From Dasania phycosphaerae (GTDB lineage Bacteria > Pseudomonadota > Gammaproteobacteria > Pseudomonadales > Dasaniaceae), in assembly GCF_026891035.1 (NCBI RefSeq), contig NZ_JAPTGG010000002.1:124001-188000 (forward strand): DNA of 64,000 nucleotides. Reading direction: 5' to 3'. A program made the position numbers and the translations under genes. Below the pieces are notes generated by a model, which did no database searches, was not told where the DNA came from, and saw nothing but the letters and a program-made list of their open reading frames with translations. Numbering within the stretch: position 1 is the first letter of the stretch; each line of letters starts with the position of its first letter. This document shows, piece after piece, positions 17,159 to 26,578 of the stretch.

Positions 17159-17836
17159 TTACGGCAATGATAAAGTAAAGCAGCCGCCGTTGTCGTGGTT
17201 TGATAGGCTGATGGAACCGGTTTTTTCCTTGCAGCGGTGCAGTTTGGCGATTTCTGCGGCAAAAAATAAGCCCAGGTTGGTGCTGCCGGTATTAAAATCT
17301 AAGCTGCGCTCGTTATTGGATAGCTTGTCAATAATGCTTTGCGGATAGCCCGAGCCATTGTCTTTGATTTGTATAACTATGCCTGCATCGACTTTGTCGC
17401 AATAAATATCTATACGGTCTTGAGTGTATTTTGCACAGTTCACTAAAATATTGCCTACTACGCCTGCGATTAAGTTCTCATCAAAATAGCCACTGAGATT
17501 AGGGTCGCAGTGTATGTTTAGCTTTATATTGTTGATGTCGAACAGTAGTTGCTGACTGGCGGCTTGCTCTTCTAAAAAGTCCTCTAAGTAGACTTCTTGG
17601 TTGTTGATAGAAAGCTGATTGTTATCCAGCCTATATAGACCAAGTAAATGTATTAGTGAGTGGTTAATACGAGAGGCTTCACCGTGTAAAACACTAAACT
17701 GATGGCGCTTTTCAGTATCGCTATCATTAATGTCTATCATGCTTTCCAATGAGTTGAGTAGCATGCCTAATGAATTTTTTATGTCGTGTACCGAAGAGGC
17801 CAGTAACATAGGAAAGTCAATTTTATTATTAGACAC
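17159..17836 (-). CDS. Input-less cytoplasmic histidine kinase
   Basis: 225 residues with no membrane segment or sensory domain. The phospho-acceptor H17 is in the H-box SSVHDIKNSLGMLL. The N box is in LVNCAKYTQD, the G1 box in IQIKDNGSGYP and the G2-like box in GSTNLGLFFAAEIAKLH. It starts 13 bases downstream of the response regulator stop codon, so the two are co-transcribed and probably cognate. Signal input must come from another protein. The family is clear; the stimulus is unknown. Confidence 0.88.
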   Translation of the reverse strand: MSNNKIDFPMLLASSVHDIKNSLGMLLNSLESMIDINDSDTEKRHQFSVLHGEASRINHSLIHLLGLYRLDNNQLSINNQEVYLEDFLEEQAASQQLLFDINNIKLNIHCDPNLSGYFDENLIAGVVGNILVNCAKYTQDRIDIYCDKVDAGIVIQIKDNGSGYPQSIIDKLSNNERSLDFNTGSTNLGLFFAAEIAKLHRCKEKTGSISLSNHDNGGCFTLSLP

Positions 17837-17849
17837 TGGGTTTCCTTGT

Positions 17850-19493
17850 TTAGCTATTTTGCGCCAGTTTTTCTAAGTGGGCATTTACCGCTTGAAAGCG
17901 ATCGTATAACACGTGATCGCTTTCTAAGTGCTCCAGTTTTGAAGCTGCTTCACGGCCACGGCTAATGCCTTTAGGGCTGACGCCATCTACATTCATTTTT
18001 TTCACTAGTGCCAGCATCAGGTTAAGGTTTAGGCCTGCATTATTGGGGTAGTGCATTAGCGCCTGGCTAAATAGTTGTATGGCTTTATTAAACTCTTTGT
18101 TGCCAAAGAGTTTTTTGCCGGTTTGGTTAAGTTCTATGGCTTTGCGCTTGCCGTGCTCGGTAATAGGCTCATCAGACATGGCATCAATTTTCATGCAAAT
18201 GTCGGGGTCGTCAGCATATTTCTTAGCTAGATCAGTCAATAGCTCCATGGATTTTTTGTCGTCGCCTATGGCTTTAAAGGTTTTGGCCATGTCTAGGCTG
18301 AGCTGTACAGATTTGTTTTCCGCTTGTTCTATACGTGCTTGGCTGGCGGCTACTTTTTCCTTGGCTTTTTGCTCGTCACCTGCGTCGGCGTATACACCGG
18401 CTTCTATAATGTCTGACTGTAAATGGATGTTGTCGTGATTTTTATATTTACGGCGTGCGCGGCGTAATATTTCTTGGGCGTCTTTTATCCGTTGTGCGGG
18501 TTTATCTTTGCTGTGTTTAAGTTCAGCTGAGATACAGCGGGCTAAATTAAAATGGTGTTCGGGGGTTTCGTATACTGAATTATTGCCTAGTCGAATAACT
18601 TTTTTGTGGGCGGCTTCGGCGCTGGCCCAATCGTGGTTGGCTTCGGCTAGCTCGGCGATTTTTTCTTGCCTGAGTATGGCGTTAGGGGATATAGCGGCGG
18701 CTTTTTCCAGCAGTAACTGGGCCTGCTCGGCTTCACCTTTACGTACTTTAATATCGGCCATGCAATCATAAATTTCTAAGCATTGGCAGCCGTTATCGAT
18801 GAGTTTGCCAAAAATTTCTTCAGCTTCTTCCAGTTCGTTTAAGGCCATTAGGCTTTTGCCTAGGCCTATGCTAGCCCATTCCACATCACGCTCAGATAAA
18901 ACATTTTTATACAGCTCTTTGGCTTGGCTGTATTTATGTTTTTTGTAAAAACAGCTGCCCATAATGCGGTGGCAGCGGCTTTCATATTTGTCGTGCAGGG
19001 CAATGCGGTTTTTGCATAGCTCTATGGCTAAATCAAAATCCAGCATGTCCATAGCTTTGTATATTTCGTGCAAGGCTTCTTTTTCTAATACCATGCGGCC
19101 CAGGCGTTTTTGCAAAACACTTTGGGTGAAGGGTTTGGTGAGGTAATCGTCGGGCTGGTATTCCAAGGCGCCAAATACCATGCTTTTGGTGGTTTCGGCA
19201 GTAATCATCATATACAGGCTGGTTTGTTTTAATGTGCCTTTGTAGCGCATTTCTTCCAAAATTTGTTGGCCTGATTTGCCATCGCCTAAGTTGTAATCGG
19301 CCAGTATAATGTCGTAGCGATTGTCGTCGCATTTAAGTATGGCTTCATCGCCATTGGATGCAGTGTCTATACTCTCCACGCCAAAGTTAACCAGCATACG
19401 CCTGATAGACCCCCGCATATCCGGGTAATCATCAATGATAAGTGCTGTTTTTTGTTTAAACAGTTTAAAAAGGGCGAGCTGAGGGGAAACCAT
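17850..19493 (-). CDS. Response regulator with REC domain and tetratricopeptide repeats
   Basis: 547 residues. The N-terminal receiver domain has the acidic pair D21/D22 (ALIIDDYPDMR), phospho-acceptor D66 (DIILADYNLGDG) and the conserved Lys in YLTKPFTQ. The remaining ~400 residues are helical TPR-like repeats (for example EAEEIFGKLIDNGCQCLEIYDCMADI and GNKEFNKAIQLFSQALMHYP) with no DNA-binding or enzymatic output. Output is therefore likely through protein contacts. It is first in the order regulator-kinase-methyltransferase. Similar REC-TPR proteins occur in Shewanella, Pseudomonas and Vibrio, mostly uncharacterised. Confidence 0.9.
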   Translation of the reverse strand: MVSPQLALFKLFKQKTALIIDDYPDMRGSIRRMLVNFGVESIDTASNGDEAILKCDDNRYDIILADYNLGDGKSGQQILEEMRYKGTLKQTSLYMMITAETTKSMVFGALEYQPDDYLTKPFTQSVLQKRLGRMVLEKEALHEIYKAMDMLDFDLAIELCKNRIALHDKYESRCHRIMGSCFYKKHKYSQAKELYKNVLSERDVEWASIGLGKSLMALNELEEAEEIFGKLIDNGCQCLEIYDCMADIKVRKGEAEQAQLLLEKAAAISPNAILRQEKIAELAEANHDWASAEAAHKKVIRLGNNSVYETPEHHFNLARCISAELKHSKDKPAQRIKDAQEILRRARRKYKNHDNIHLQSDIIEAGVYADAGDEQKAKEKVAASQARIEQAENKSVQLSLDMAKTFKAIGDDKKSMELLTDLAKKYADDPDICMKIDAMSDEPITEHGKRKAIELNQTGKKLFGNKEFNKAIQLFSQALMHYPNNAGLNLNLMLALVKKMNVDGVSPKGISRGREAASKLEHLESDHVLYDRFQAVNAHLEKLAQNS

Positions 19494-19631
19494 GCTGTTG
19501 TATATGTCTCACTGTGAGATAAATAATATCGTTATTGATCAATATGTTACTTAATTAAGCTGATAGTATAGTTTAGTTTGGGTATTTTACTGTAATTTAT
19601 TATTAGCCGCTGGCTAAGAGCGTGAAATTTG

Positions 19632-20198
19632 ATGAAATTTGAGAACTTATTAGCTACTAGCTGGCGCGATATCGCCTATTGTACGGCCTTGTTAGAGCGC
19701 ATGTACCCCAATTATTGTTTGTTTTCTGAGCTAACCGAAAGCGGTGATGCCAAGGTACTAAGAAATGGCTTGGATACGCTGTGGGCCAGTTGTGCCGGCC
19801 ACGAGCAAACCGTTGATTTTAATAAGCAGCTAGAAAAGTTAGAGCCAGTAATGCCAGATAGCGAAAACTGCGAGTTCTTTGGTGTTAGGCCCGCTGCTGA
19901 TGCCTGTGTGGCTTTGGCCATGTTATTTGATTGCTGTGCGGGCAATCAGCCGCTAGAGACAGAAGCTTTTGAAAAGCTATATTGCTCAACCATTATGGCC
20001 TACTTAGAGTTTGTCCAACCTGAACTCAATGCCGAGCAAGCTCAGCAGCATGAGCTTATGGTCGATGCCGAGGCTTATTTTGCTGAGTTACGGCAGCGCT
20101 TGGCGGAGGATGCGCTACCGCAAAAAGATAGTGTAAAGGCCTTGAAGAGCTTTGCTGGCAGCATTGCGGTGAGCAATATAGGCATAGCAACGCAATAG
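19632..20198 (+). CDS. yjaG: YjaG-like DUF416 protein
   Basis: 188 residues. The pattern LLERMYPNYCLFSELTESGD, then LDTLWASC, LEKLEPVMPDSENCEFFGVRPAADACVAL, and the closing SIAVSNIGIATQ closely follows E. coli YjaG (DUF416), including SNIGI near the end. The biochemical role is unknown. The ATG at 19632 is preferred over the TTG one codon earlier. It is followed eight bases later by a glutaredoxin-like gene on the same strand. Confidence 0.88.
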   Translation: MKFENLLATSWRDIAYCTALLERMYPNYCLFSELTESGDAKVLRNGLDTLWASCAGHEQTVDFNKQLEKLEPVMPDSENCEFFGVRPAADACVALAMLFDCCAGNQPLETEAFEKLYCSTIMAYLEFVQPELNAEQAQQHELMVDAEAYFAELRQRLAEDALPQKDSVKALKSFAGSIAVSNIGIATQ

Positions 20199-20206
20199 GT
20201 CGATTT

Positions 20207-20458
20207 ATGCAAAAAACCACTTTACAGCTATACGGCACTTTGGGCTGCCATTTGTGTGAGCAGGCCAAGGCCATGGTAATTGCTGGCTTGCCGGCCGATG
20301 GCTATGTCTTGCAAGAGTTAGATATTAGCGAGTCCGCTGAGCTAATGTCGCTGTATGCGCTGCGTATACCGGTGCTGTACCGGCCTGATTTACAGCTGGA
20401 GCTGGATTGGCCTTTTGATGAGGCCTTATTACAGGCCTTTATGTCCGCAGAGGCTTAG
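20207..20458 (+). CDS. Glutaredoxin-like (DUF836) thioredoxin-fold protein
   Basis: 83 residues starting with a beta strand and the redox motif LYGTLGCHLCEQAKAMV (CxxC). The family's second conserved block is LYALRIPVLYRPD, holding the cis-proline. This is the standard DUF836 profile: small cytoplasmic thiol-disulfide proteins of unknown partner. The last 20 bases overlap the convergent tatD gene. Confidence 0.9.
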   Translation: MQKTTLQLYGTLGCHLCEQAKAMVIAGLPADGYVLQELDISESAELMSLYALRIPVLYRPDLQLELDWPFDEALLQAFMSAEA

Positions 20459-21296
20459 CCTCAGCCTTGGCCTGCAAGCCCAAACCAAAAAACAGTCTAC
20501 TCGTGGCTGCGGTTTGTTGTATTACCTCATCAATTTCTCGTTGGCTACAGCGCGCCACAGCTTCCGCTACGTAGTTGAGCGTGCAGGGCTCGTTACGGCC
20601 CTTGCGAGCTAGCTTGGGCTTGGGTTGAGTCTTGGGGCTAAGATAAGGGGCGTCGGTTTCTATCATCAGCCTGTGCGGGGGGATGGCTGCTACACACTCC
20701 CGCAAGGCCTGGCCACGTTGTTCATCGCAGATCCAGCCAGTAACACCTATATGTAAATCTAAATCCAGATAGTTAAAGCATTGCTGCTTATCGCCGGTGA
20801 AGCAGTGTATTACCGCGTTTACCAGCTGGGGGCGGTAGTATTTGAGTATGTCTAGTTGCTTCTCGTGGGCGTCGCGCTCGTGCAAAAATAAGGGTGGCTG
20901 TAGCTCTATAGCCAGGGCTATTTGCTGCTCAAAGGCATGTATTTGTTGCTGGGGGCTGGAAAAATTACGGTTAAAATCTAGCCCCGTTTCACCTATGGCC
21001 CGCACACAGGGCTGGCTGGCCAGTTGTTTGAGTTGTTCATAGTTATGGGCGTCAAACTGGCTGGCGTCATGGGGATGTATACCCGCGGTGCAGTAGAGGT
21101 AATGGGGGTACTGCTGGCATAGGGCGATAGCGGCGGTGGACTCCGCTATGCTGGTGCCAGTGACCACGATATGGCTGATATGGGCCTGCTGCGCCCGGCT
21201 GATCACTTGTGCTAGGTCTTTGGCAAAGCGTGCGTGAGTAAGGTTGGCGCCTATATCTATACTGGCGTGCAGAGTTTGGGCTAAGGGCTGAGTCAT
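20439..21296 (-). CDS. tatD: TatD-family metal-dependent DNase
   Basis: About 285 residues from the ATG at 21296 (MTQPLAQTLHASIDIGANLTH); the upstream in-frame start would add 15 unconserved residues. Family motifs are IDIGANLT (the TatD-type N-terminus, with an Asn where YcfH/YjjV have HxH), AIGETGLDFNRNFSSPQQQ, PLFLHERDAHE, VIHCFTGDKQQ and IETDAPYLSPK. TatD is a magnesium-dependent 3'-5' exonuclease linked to DNA repair under oxidative stress. It is convergent with, and overlaps by 20 bases, the DUF836 gene. Confidence 0.93.
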   Translation of the reverse strand: MTQPLAQTLHASIDIGANLTHARFAKDLAQVISRAQQAHISHIVVTGTSIAESTAAIALCQQYPHYLYCTAGIHPHDASQFDAHNYEQLKQLASQPCVRAIGETGLDFNRNFSSPQQQIHAFEQQIALAIELQPPLFLHERDAHEKQLDILKYYRPQLVNAVIHCFTGDKQQCFNYLDLDLHIGVTGWICDEQRGQALRECVAAIPPHRLMIETDAPYLSPKTQPKPKLARKGRNEPCTLNYVAEAVARCSQREIDEVIQQTAATSRLFFGLGLQAKAEAKPLRT

Positions 21297-21522
21297 AGCG
21301 GCTGTCGTGTTAGTGGTAAGCTTGCTAGTATATCGCTGCAACTGTTTGAAAGTAATCTTGTTTCGCTTTTAGTGCAGCTGCGGGCTAGGCTGATTATGTA
21401 TAGCCGGTGTAGTAGTGCCCATGGGAGAATTATTTTCCTATCTATAGAATCTTCTATTACACTGCCCATAGCACTAATGGATAACCTTTATTCATACTCC
21501 CTTTGGTAAAGCGGTAAGGTTT

Positions 21523-22464
21523 ATGTCTGATCTTTTAAAAAATGTTGATTCACGTACTAATCTTGTAGGCCGCAACCGCCTAGAGTTGCTAACGTTTAGG
21601 CTTAAAGGTTCGCAGCTTTTTGCTATTAATGTGTTTAAGGTGCAGGAAGTACAAGAAATACAAAAGGTACCCCGTTTTACCTCCTTGCCTAAAAGTAACC
21701 CCGTGGTTGTGGGTGTGACAACGGTACGTGGTCAAACCATCCCGGTGATTGATTTGAGCTTGGCTATAGGGCGTAGTGCTATCCCTTTAGACGGCAATGC
21801 CGCCATGATAGTGACGGAGTACAACCGCACATTGCAGGCTTTTGTGGTGGGATCGGTAGATAGAATTGTTAACTTAAACTGGGAAGAAGTTATGCCGCCG
21901 CCAGCAGCCTCAGGCAGGGACAATTTCTTAACGGCCATTACGCGTGTTGACGGAAAAATTGTAGAAATCATCGATGTGGAGAAAGTATTGGCCACGGTGG
22001 TGAATTTTGATACTCATGTTTCTGAAGAGGTGCTACAACAAGAGGTATTGGAGTTCGCTAAGGGTATGGAAGTGCTGCTAGTCGATGATTCGCGCTTAGC
22101 TATAGAGCAGGCCTCTACCACATTGCGGCAGCTAGGCCTGGAAGTTATTGTTGAAATGGACGGCTTAAAAGCTTTGCGTCGCCTACAGAGTTGGCGTGAC
22201 CAAGGCATAGATGTGACTAAAAAACTTTTAATGGTGATTACTGATGCCGAAATGCCAGAAATGGATGGCTATCGTTTAACTACAGAGATTAAACGTGACC
22301 CAGCATTGAAAGATTTATTTGTGGTATTACATACTTCTTTAAGTGGTAACTTTAATCACGCCATGGTTAAAAAAGTAGGTTGCGATGGCTTCTTATCAAA
22401 ATTTCAACCTGATAAATTAGCCGAAGAAGTACAAGAGCGCGTTAAAATGCTTATGCAGCAGTAG
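21523..22464 (+). CDS. cheV: CheV chemotaxis coupling protein
   Basis: 313 residues. The N-terminal CheW-like domain (RLELLTFRLKGSQLFAINVFKVQEV; GVTTVRGQTIPVIDLS) is followed by a receiver domain with phospho-acceptor D241 (MVITDAEMPEMDGY), the upstream acidic pair VDDSRLA and the conserved Lys in GFLSKFQPD. CheV couples chemoreceptors to CheA and adapts on phosphorylation. AAGGT precedes the ATG at 21523. No other chemotaxis genes are in the window, so it acts with partners encoded elsewhere. Confidence 0.95.
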   Translation: MSDLLKNVDSRTNLVGRNRLELLTFRLKGSQLFAINVFKVQEVQEIQKVPRFTSLPKSNPVVVGVTTVRGQTIPVIDLSLAIGRSAIPLDGNAAMIVTEYNRTLQAFVVGSVDRIVNLNWEEVMPPPAASGRDNFLTAITRVDGKIVEIIDVEKVLATVVNFDTHVSEEVLQQEVLEFAKGMEVLLVDDSRLAIEQASTTLRQLGLEVIVEMDGLKALRRLQSWRDQGIDVTKKLLMVITDAEMPEMDGYRLTTEIKRDPALKDLFVVLHTSLSGNFNHAMVKKVGCDGFLSKFQPDKLAEEVQERVKMLMQQ

Positions 22465-22465
22465 C

Positions 22466-24490
22466 CTATAGTGCAGTGCTGGCTGCATTGCTGGGCAGTG
22501 CAATTTTTTGTTCGTGGCTATCTACTAAACTGCGGCTGTTACCCATAAGGTGGCTGTAGATTAGTGATGAAGCTAAAACATTTTTTATATAGTTGCGAGT
22601 TTCATAATAGGGCAGAGTATCTATCCAAATATCGTAGTCCATTGCTTCTACCTGCTGGTTTAGCCAGCGTTTCACTCTATAAGGCCCGGCGTTAAAGGCG
22701 GCTGTAGCTAAAATTTTATTTCCCTCAAAAGTATCCAGTAGTTGCTGCAGGTAGTGGCTGCCTAATAGAAGATTGGTATCAGCTTGGTATAGATCTTTAC
22801 GTTTAAAGCTTAAGCCCGCCAGCTGTGCCACATCTTTGGCTGTACCCGGCCGCAATTGCATTAGGCCTTTGGCGCCTGCGCTGGAGGTTGCGTCTGCGGC
22901 AAAGGCGCTTTCTTGCCTGGTCACTGCATAAATCCAAGCAGGTTGCACGGCGGTGGCTTTGGCGACAGGCATAATAGTTTGTTGATAAGCCATGGGAAAA
23001 CGCAGTTCTAAGTCATCTTTATAATCAGACTTTGCTGCTGACATTATGGCTTGTTGATGCCAGCCCCATTGGTGAGCCAGTAAGCTGGCGTTGATATGTT
23101 GCTGGGGCGTGAAGTGGCGGGTAGCGTGGTGCCATTCGCGTCTGGCGGCTATGGATTCACCCAATAAATAAAAAACCTTAGCGCGTTGTATAGCGGGCCG
23201 TTGTTGCAAGTCGTGGGTGTCTATATGGCTGGGGGTTCGGTTATGCTCAAAAACGTAGGGCTGGCCCAGTAATTCGGCCGCTAAAAAACCATAATAGTGG
23301 CGCTGTTGGGATAAGGCTTGTAGTTTTTCTAAGCTGTTGTACTGATTGTTTTGTAATTTTATTGCCGCACGTGCCTGCCAGTATTGCCATTGTGGTTGTT
23401 GCTGATGTTCGCTGGGTAATAAGCCTAGCCAGCGTTGCGCCTGCTGCCACTGTTGGTTTTTTATAGCCAGTAATATGCGCCATTCTAATAAAAATACATC
23501 GTCACCATTGGGGTCATTTTTAATTAACCAGCTCAGGGCCTGGCTGTCGCCGCTGGCGATCAGCTGGCGGGCAATAATTTGTTTTAGTTGTTGCTGTTGC
23601 TGGGTATTAAATACAAATTGTTGTTGATAGCTAGGCCAGTGTTTAAGCACCAGCGCTAAATTTTTATCCGCTAAGCGTTCGATGCCGTACAGAGCTATAG
23701 CTTGCTGATAATGTAATTCCAGCTTTGCATTGGCCTGTAATATTGCTAAGTCTTGAGGTTGCCTGTGGATATGGCGTAATTGCTGGACCACCGCTTGTAA
23801 GCCTGGGTTGGCGCGGCGGTGTAAATAATTTACCAAGCTGTGATTATCATGCTTAATCGCCAAGATAATCCGCTGCCACATAAGATCATCTGTTAACAGC
23901 CCCGCCTGTTGCCAGCGTTGCAGCGGTAGGTCACAGGCATCGGGTAAAGAACGGGCGCTTAACCATAGCGGCTGGGTTTGTTGCAGGGCTGTATCTTGCT
24001 TGCCGCTATGATGTAAGGCGCTGAGGTATTGGCAGTGCAGGGCGGTGGAGCTTTGCGTGGGCACATAAAAGGATAAAAAATCCTGCCAGCGCTGTTGTTT
24101 GGCTAAATGGCTTAGCCATTTCTGACGAAATTGCTGGGCTACCACCGAGCCCTGATGGCGATTTAAAAAGCTTAAGGCCTGAGTGCTAGAGAGCTGATGC
24201 ATGCGCTTATAAAGCAGGTGTTTTTCTATATAGGGCGCTAGGGGGAAATCTTTTAGTTGGTACAGGCCTTTTTCAGCCTGTTTGAGCTGGCCTTTGCGTA
24301 TTGCGATTAAGGTGTCTTGGTAAAGTTGGATTTGCGCGGGAGCTAATTCGGCTTTGACGTCTGGGCTGGCTGCTACAGGGCTGGCATAGCTGCCGCTGCT
24401 TAAGCCTAAGAGCAAAGCGCCGCTGGCTAGACTTATCCAGTGTTTGACTTTAATCCTGTTTAGCGACAATAACGCTAGACGCTGAGCCAT
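22466..24490 (-). CDS. slt: Soluble lytic murein transglycosylase (Slt70 family)
   Basis: About 674 residues from the ATG at 24490; the upstream in-frame extension looks non-coding. A hydrophobic signal (WISLASGALLLGLSSGSYA) is followed by a long helical superhelix (the U domain) of about 450 residues. The C-terminal SLT domain has the catalytic Glu in YAVTRQESAFAADATSSAG, GLMQLRPGTA, and AFNAGPYRVKRW, with the Tyr-rich DTLPYYETRNYI. The enzyme cleaves peptidoglycan glycan strands in the periplasm to give 1,6-anhydro ends. Its stop codon lies one base from the convergent cheV stop, and the cheV terminator is inside its last codons. Confidence 0.93.
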   Translation of the reverse strand: MAQRLALLSLNRIKVKHWISLASGALLLGLSSGSYASPVAASPDVKAELAPAQIQLYQDTLIAIRKGQLKQAEKGLYQLKDFPLAPYIEKHLLYKRMHQLSSTQALSFLNRHQGSVVAQQFRQKWLSHLAKQQRWQDFLSFYVPTQSSTALHCQYLSALHHSGKQDTALQQTQPLWLSARSLPDACDLPLQRWQQAGLLTDDLMWQRIILAIKHDNHSLVNYLHRRANPGLQAVVQQLRHIHRQPQDLAILQANAKLELHYQQAIALYGIERLADKNLALVLKHWPSYQQQFVFNTQQQQQLKQIIARQLIASGDSQALSWLIKNDPNGDDVFLLEWRILLAIKNQQWQQAQRWLGLLPSEHQQQPQWQYWQARAAIKLQNNQYNSLEKLQALSQQRHYYGFLAAELLGQPYVFEHNRTPSHIDTHDLQQRPAIQRAKVFYLLGESIAARREWHHATRHFTPQQHINASLLAHQWGWHQQAIMSAAKSDYKDDLELRFPMAYQQTIMPVAKATAVQPAWIYAVTRQESAFAADATSSAGAKGLMQLRPGTAKDVAQLAGLSFKRKDLYQADTNLLLGSHYLQQLLDTFEGNKILATAAFNAGPYRVKRWLNQQVEAMDYDIWIDTLPYYETRNYIKNVLASSLIYSHLMGNSRSLVDSHEQKIALPSNAASTAL
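22484..22509 (+). terminator. cheV terminator embedded in the 3' end of slt
   Basis: Stem TGCATTG/CAGTGCA (one G-T wobble) with loop CTGGG, followed by ATTTTTT. It begins 20 bases after the cheV stop codon and overlaps slt codons on the other strand. Confidence 0.65.
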
Positions 24491-24676
24491 AATCGGCAGC
24501 CTAAATCCTGATGTGGGTGAAAAAATGCTGTGCAGTACAGTATGTGCTGCTATTCCAGCCCTGCTCTGTAGTATAATCCAGCCCCCATTCAAGACTAGTT
24601 TTTATTGTTATATACAAGCAACATCTTGTTTTAAGATCAGTTTTTGTGCGTTTAGTCGCACGTTTTAAGGTGGTAT

Positions 24677-26578
24677 ATGCCGTTAATACGGATAGATAAC
24701 TTGGGCCTGTCCTTTGGCCCCCATGTGATACTCGAAGACGCTAATTTACAGTTATACAAAGGCGATAGAGTTTGTTTAATCGGCCGCAATGGAGCGGGTA
24801 AGTCGACATTGATGAAGCTGGTGGCCCAGCAAATACAGCCCGATGCGGGCTCTATTTGGTTTCGCCCCGGTATTAAAATTGCGCGCTTAGAGCAGGAGTT
24901 ACCGCCGGCGGATCACCGCACAGTGCTAGAGTTTGTTAGCGAGGGCTTGGCCGAAACAGCTGCCTTGCTGGAACAGTACGATACCTTGGCCAGCCAGGCC
25001 ATGGATGAAAAAAGCCTGGAGCGCCTAGCCCGCCTACAGCACCAGCTAGAGGCGGTGGATGGCTGGTCGCTACAGCAAAAGGTAGACGAGGTTATCACTC
25101 GCTTAGGACTGCCCAGCGAGCAGCGTATGGATGCTCTATCGGGCGGCTGGCGTCGCCGGGTAGCCTTAGGGCAGGCGCTAGTGACCAACCCCGACATACT
25201 GTTGCTGGACGAGCCTACCAACCACCTGGATATAGAAACCATAGAGTGGCTGGAAAAGCACTTATTAGAATTTAACGGCGCGATACTGTTTATCACCCAC
25301 GATAGATCCTTAGTAAGACGCTTGGCCACCAAGGTGGTAGAGCTAGATAGGGGCAACTTGCAGCTATTCCCCTCCGATTACGATAACTACCTTACTGAAA
25401 AAGAGCATCAGCTAGAGGTAGAAGAGCAGCAAAATGCCTTGTTTGATAAGCGCTTGGCGCAGGAAGAGGTGTGGATAAGGCAGGGCATTAAAGCTAGGCG
25501 CACCCGTAACGAGGGCCGGGTAAGGGCTTTAAAAAGATTGCGCGAAGAACGTTCACAGCGCCGCGAGCGGGTGGGGTCAGCCAATATACAAGTAGAGCAA
25601 TCCAGCCTGTCGGGCAAAATTGTGGCAGAGCTGACGGATGTTAGCTTTGGTTACGGCGACAAAAAACTGTTTGAGCACGTGAGCACCCGCGTGATGCGCG
25701 GTGACAAAATAGGCCTTATAGGTCCTAACGGAGTGGGTAAAACCACCTTGTTAAAAATCATCTTAGGTGAACTAGAAGCCACTAGCGGCAAGGTGCAATT
25801 AGGCACCAAGCAAGATGTGGTTTACTTCGACCAAATGCGCGATCACTTGGAAGATGATAAAACCATCGTCGACACCGTAGGCCAAGGCCGCGACAGCATT
25901 ACCATTAATGGCAAAGATCGCCATATTATGAGCTACCTCAGCGACTTTTTGTTTTCGCCAGAGCGTGCGCGCACTCCTTTAAAAGCGTTGTCAGGGGGCG
26001 AGCGCAATCGGGTGCAGCTGGCTTGTTTGTTTAGCCAACCCGCTAATATTTTGGTGTTGGATGAGCCCACTAACGACCTGGATGTGGAAACGCTGGAATT
26101 ATTAGAGTCCATCTTTATTGATTTTGGCGGCACTATTTTATTGGTCAGCCACGATAGGGAGTTTATGGATAATGTGGTTAGCAGCACCCTGGTCTTCGAA
26201 GGCGACGGCGTGGTGAACGACTATATAGGCGGCTACGAAGATTGGATTAGGCAAACCGGAGGCTTTGCTGCCATACGCGAAAAACGCGCGCAGCAGCAAA
26301 AACGCCTACAAGAAAAACAAGCCGCAGAGCAAAAGGCCGCTGCTGTTAGCGAGAGCAAGCCGAAAAAGCTGAGTTATAAATTACAGCGCGAGTTGGACGA
26401 GTTACCGGAGCTAATAGAAGGCCTGGAAACGCAACAGCAAGAGCTGCAAGCGATAACCGGCTCGGCGGATTTTTACCAGCAAGATAAAACAGAGGTGGCG
26501 GCTAAATTACAACAGCTAGCCGATTTAGATCAGCGCTTGCAGCAGGCCTACCAGCGCTGGGAAGAATTGGCCGATTAA
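24677..26578 (+). CDS. uup: ABC-F ATPase Uup
   Basis: 633 residues. There are two ATP-binding cassettes without membrane domains: Walker A GRNGAGKST and GPNGVGKTT, signatures LSGGWRRRVALG and LSGGERNRVQLA, and Walker B LLLDEPTNHLD and LVLDEPTNDLD. The linker between cassettes is charged (RTRNEGRVRALKRLREERSQ). A C-terminal coiled coil of about 80 residues (KLSYKLQRELDELPELIEGLE...) is typical of Uup and binds DNA. Uup-type ABC-F proteins act on ribosomes and affect precise excision and replication-repair. It shares TTAA with the convergent uspA stop. Confidence 0.95.
   Translation: MPLIRIDNLGLSFGPHVILEDANLQLYKGDRVCLIGRNGAGKSTLMKLVAQQIQPDAGSIWFRPGIKIARLEQELPPADHRTVLEFVSEGLAETAALLEQYDTLASQAMDEKSLERLARLQHQLEAVDGWSLQQKVDEVITRLGLPSEQRMDALSGGWRRRVALGQALVTNPDILLLDEPTNHLDIETIEWLEKHLLEFNGAILFITHDRSLVRRLATKVVELDRGNLQLFPSDYDNYLTEKEHQLEVEEQQNALFDKRLAQEEVWIRQGIKARRTRNEGRVRALKRLREERSQRRERVGSANIQVEQSSLSGKIVAELTDVSFGYGDKKLFEHVSTRVMRGDKIGLIGPNGVGKTTLLKIILGELEATSGKVQLGTKQDVVYFDQMRDHLEDDKTIVDTVGQGRDSITINGKDRHIMSYLSDFLFSPERARTPLKALSGGERNRVQLACLFSQPANILVLDEPTNDLDVETLELLESIFIDFGGTILLVSHDREFMDNVVSSTLVFEGDGVVNDYIGGYEDWIRQTGGFAAIREKRAQQQKRLQEKQAAEQKAAAVSESKPKKLSYKLQRELDELPELIEGLETQQQELQAITGSADFYQQDKTEVAAKLQQLADLDQRLQQAYQRWEELAD

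Noticed and set aside
24491..24592. N-terminal extension of Slt to an ATG at 24592
   Set aside because: The extension lacks a signal peptide and conserved sequence; the ATG at 24490 places the signal peptide near the N-terminus.
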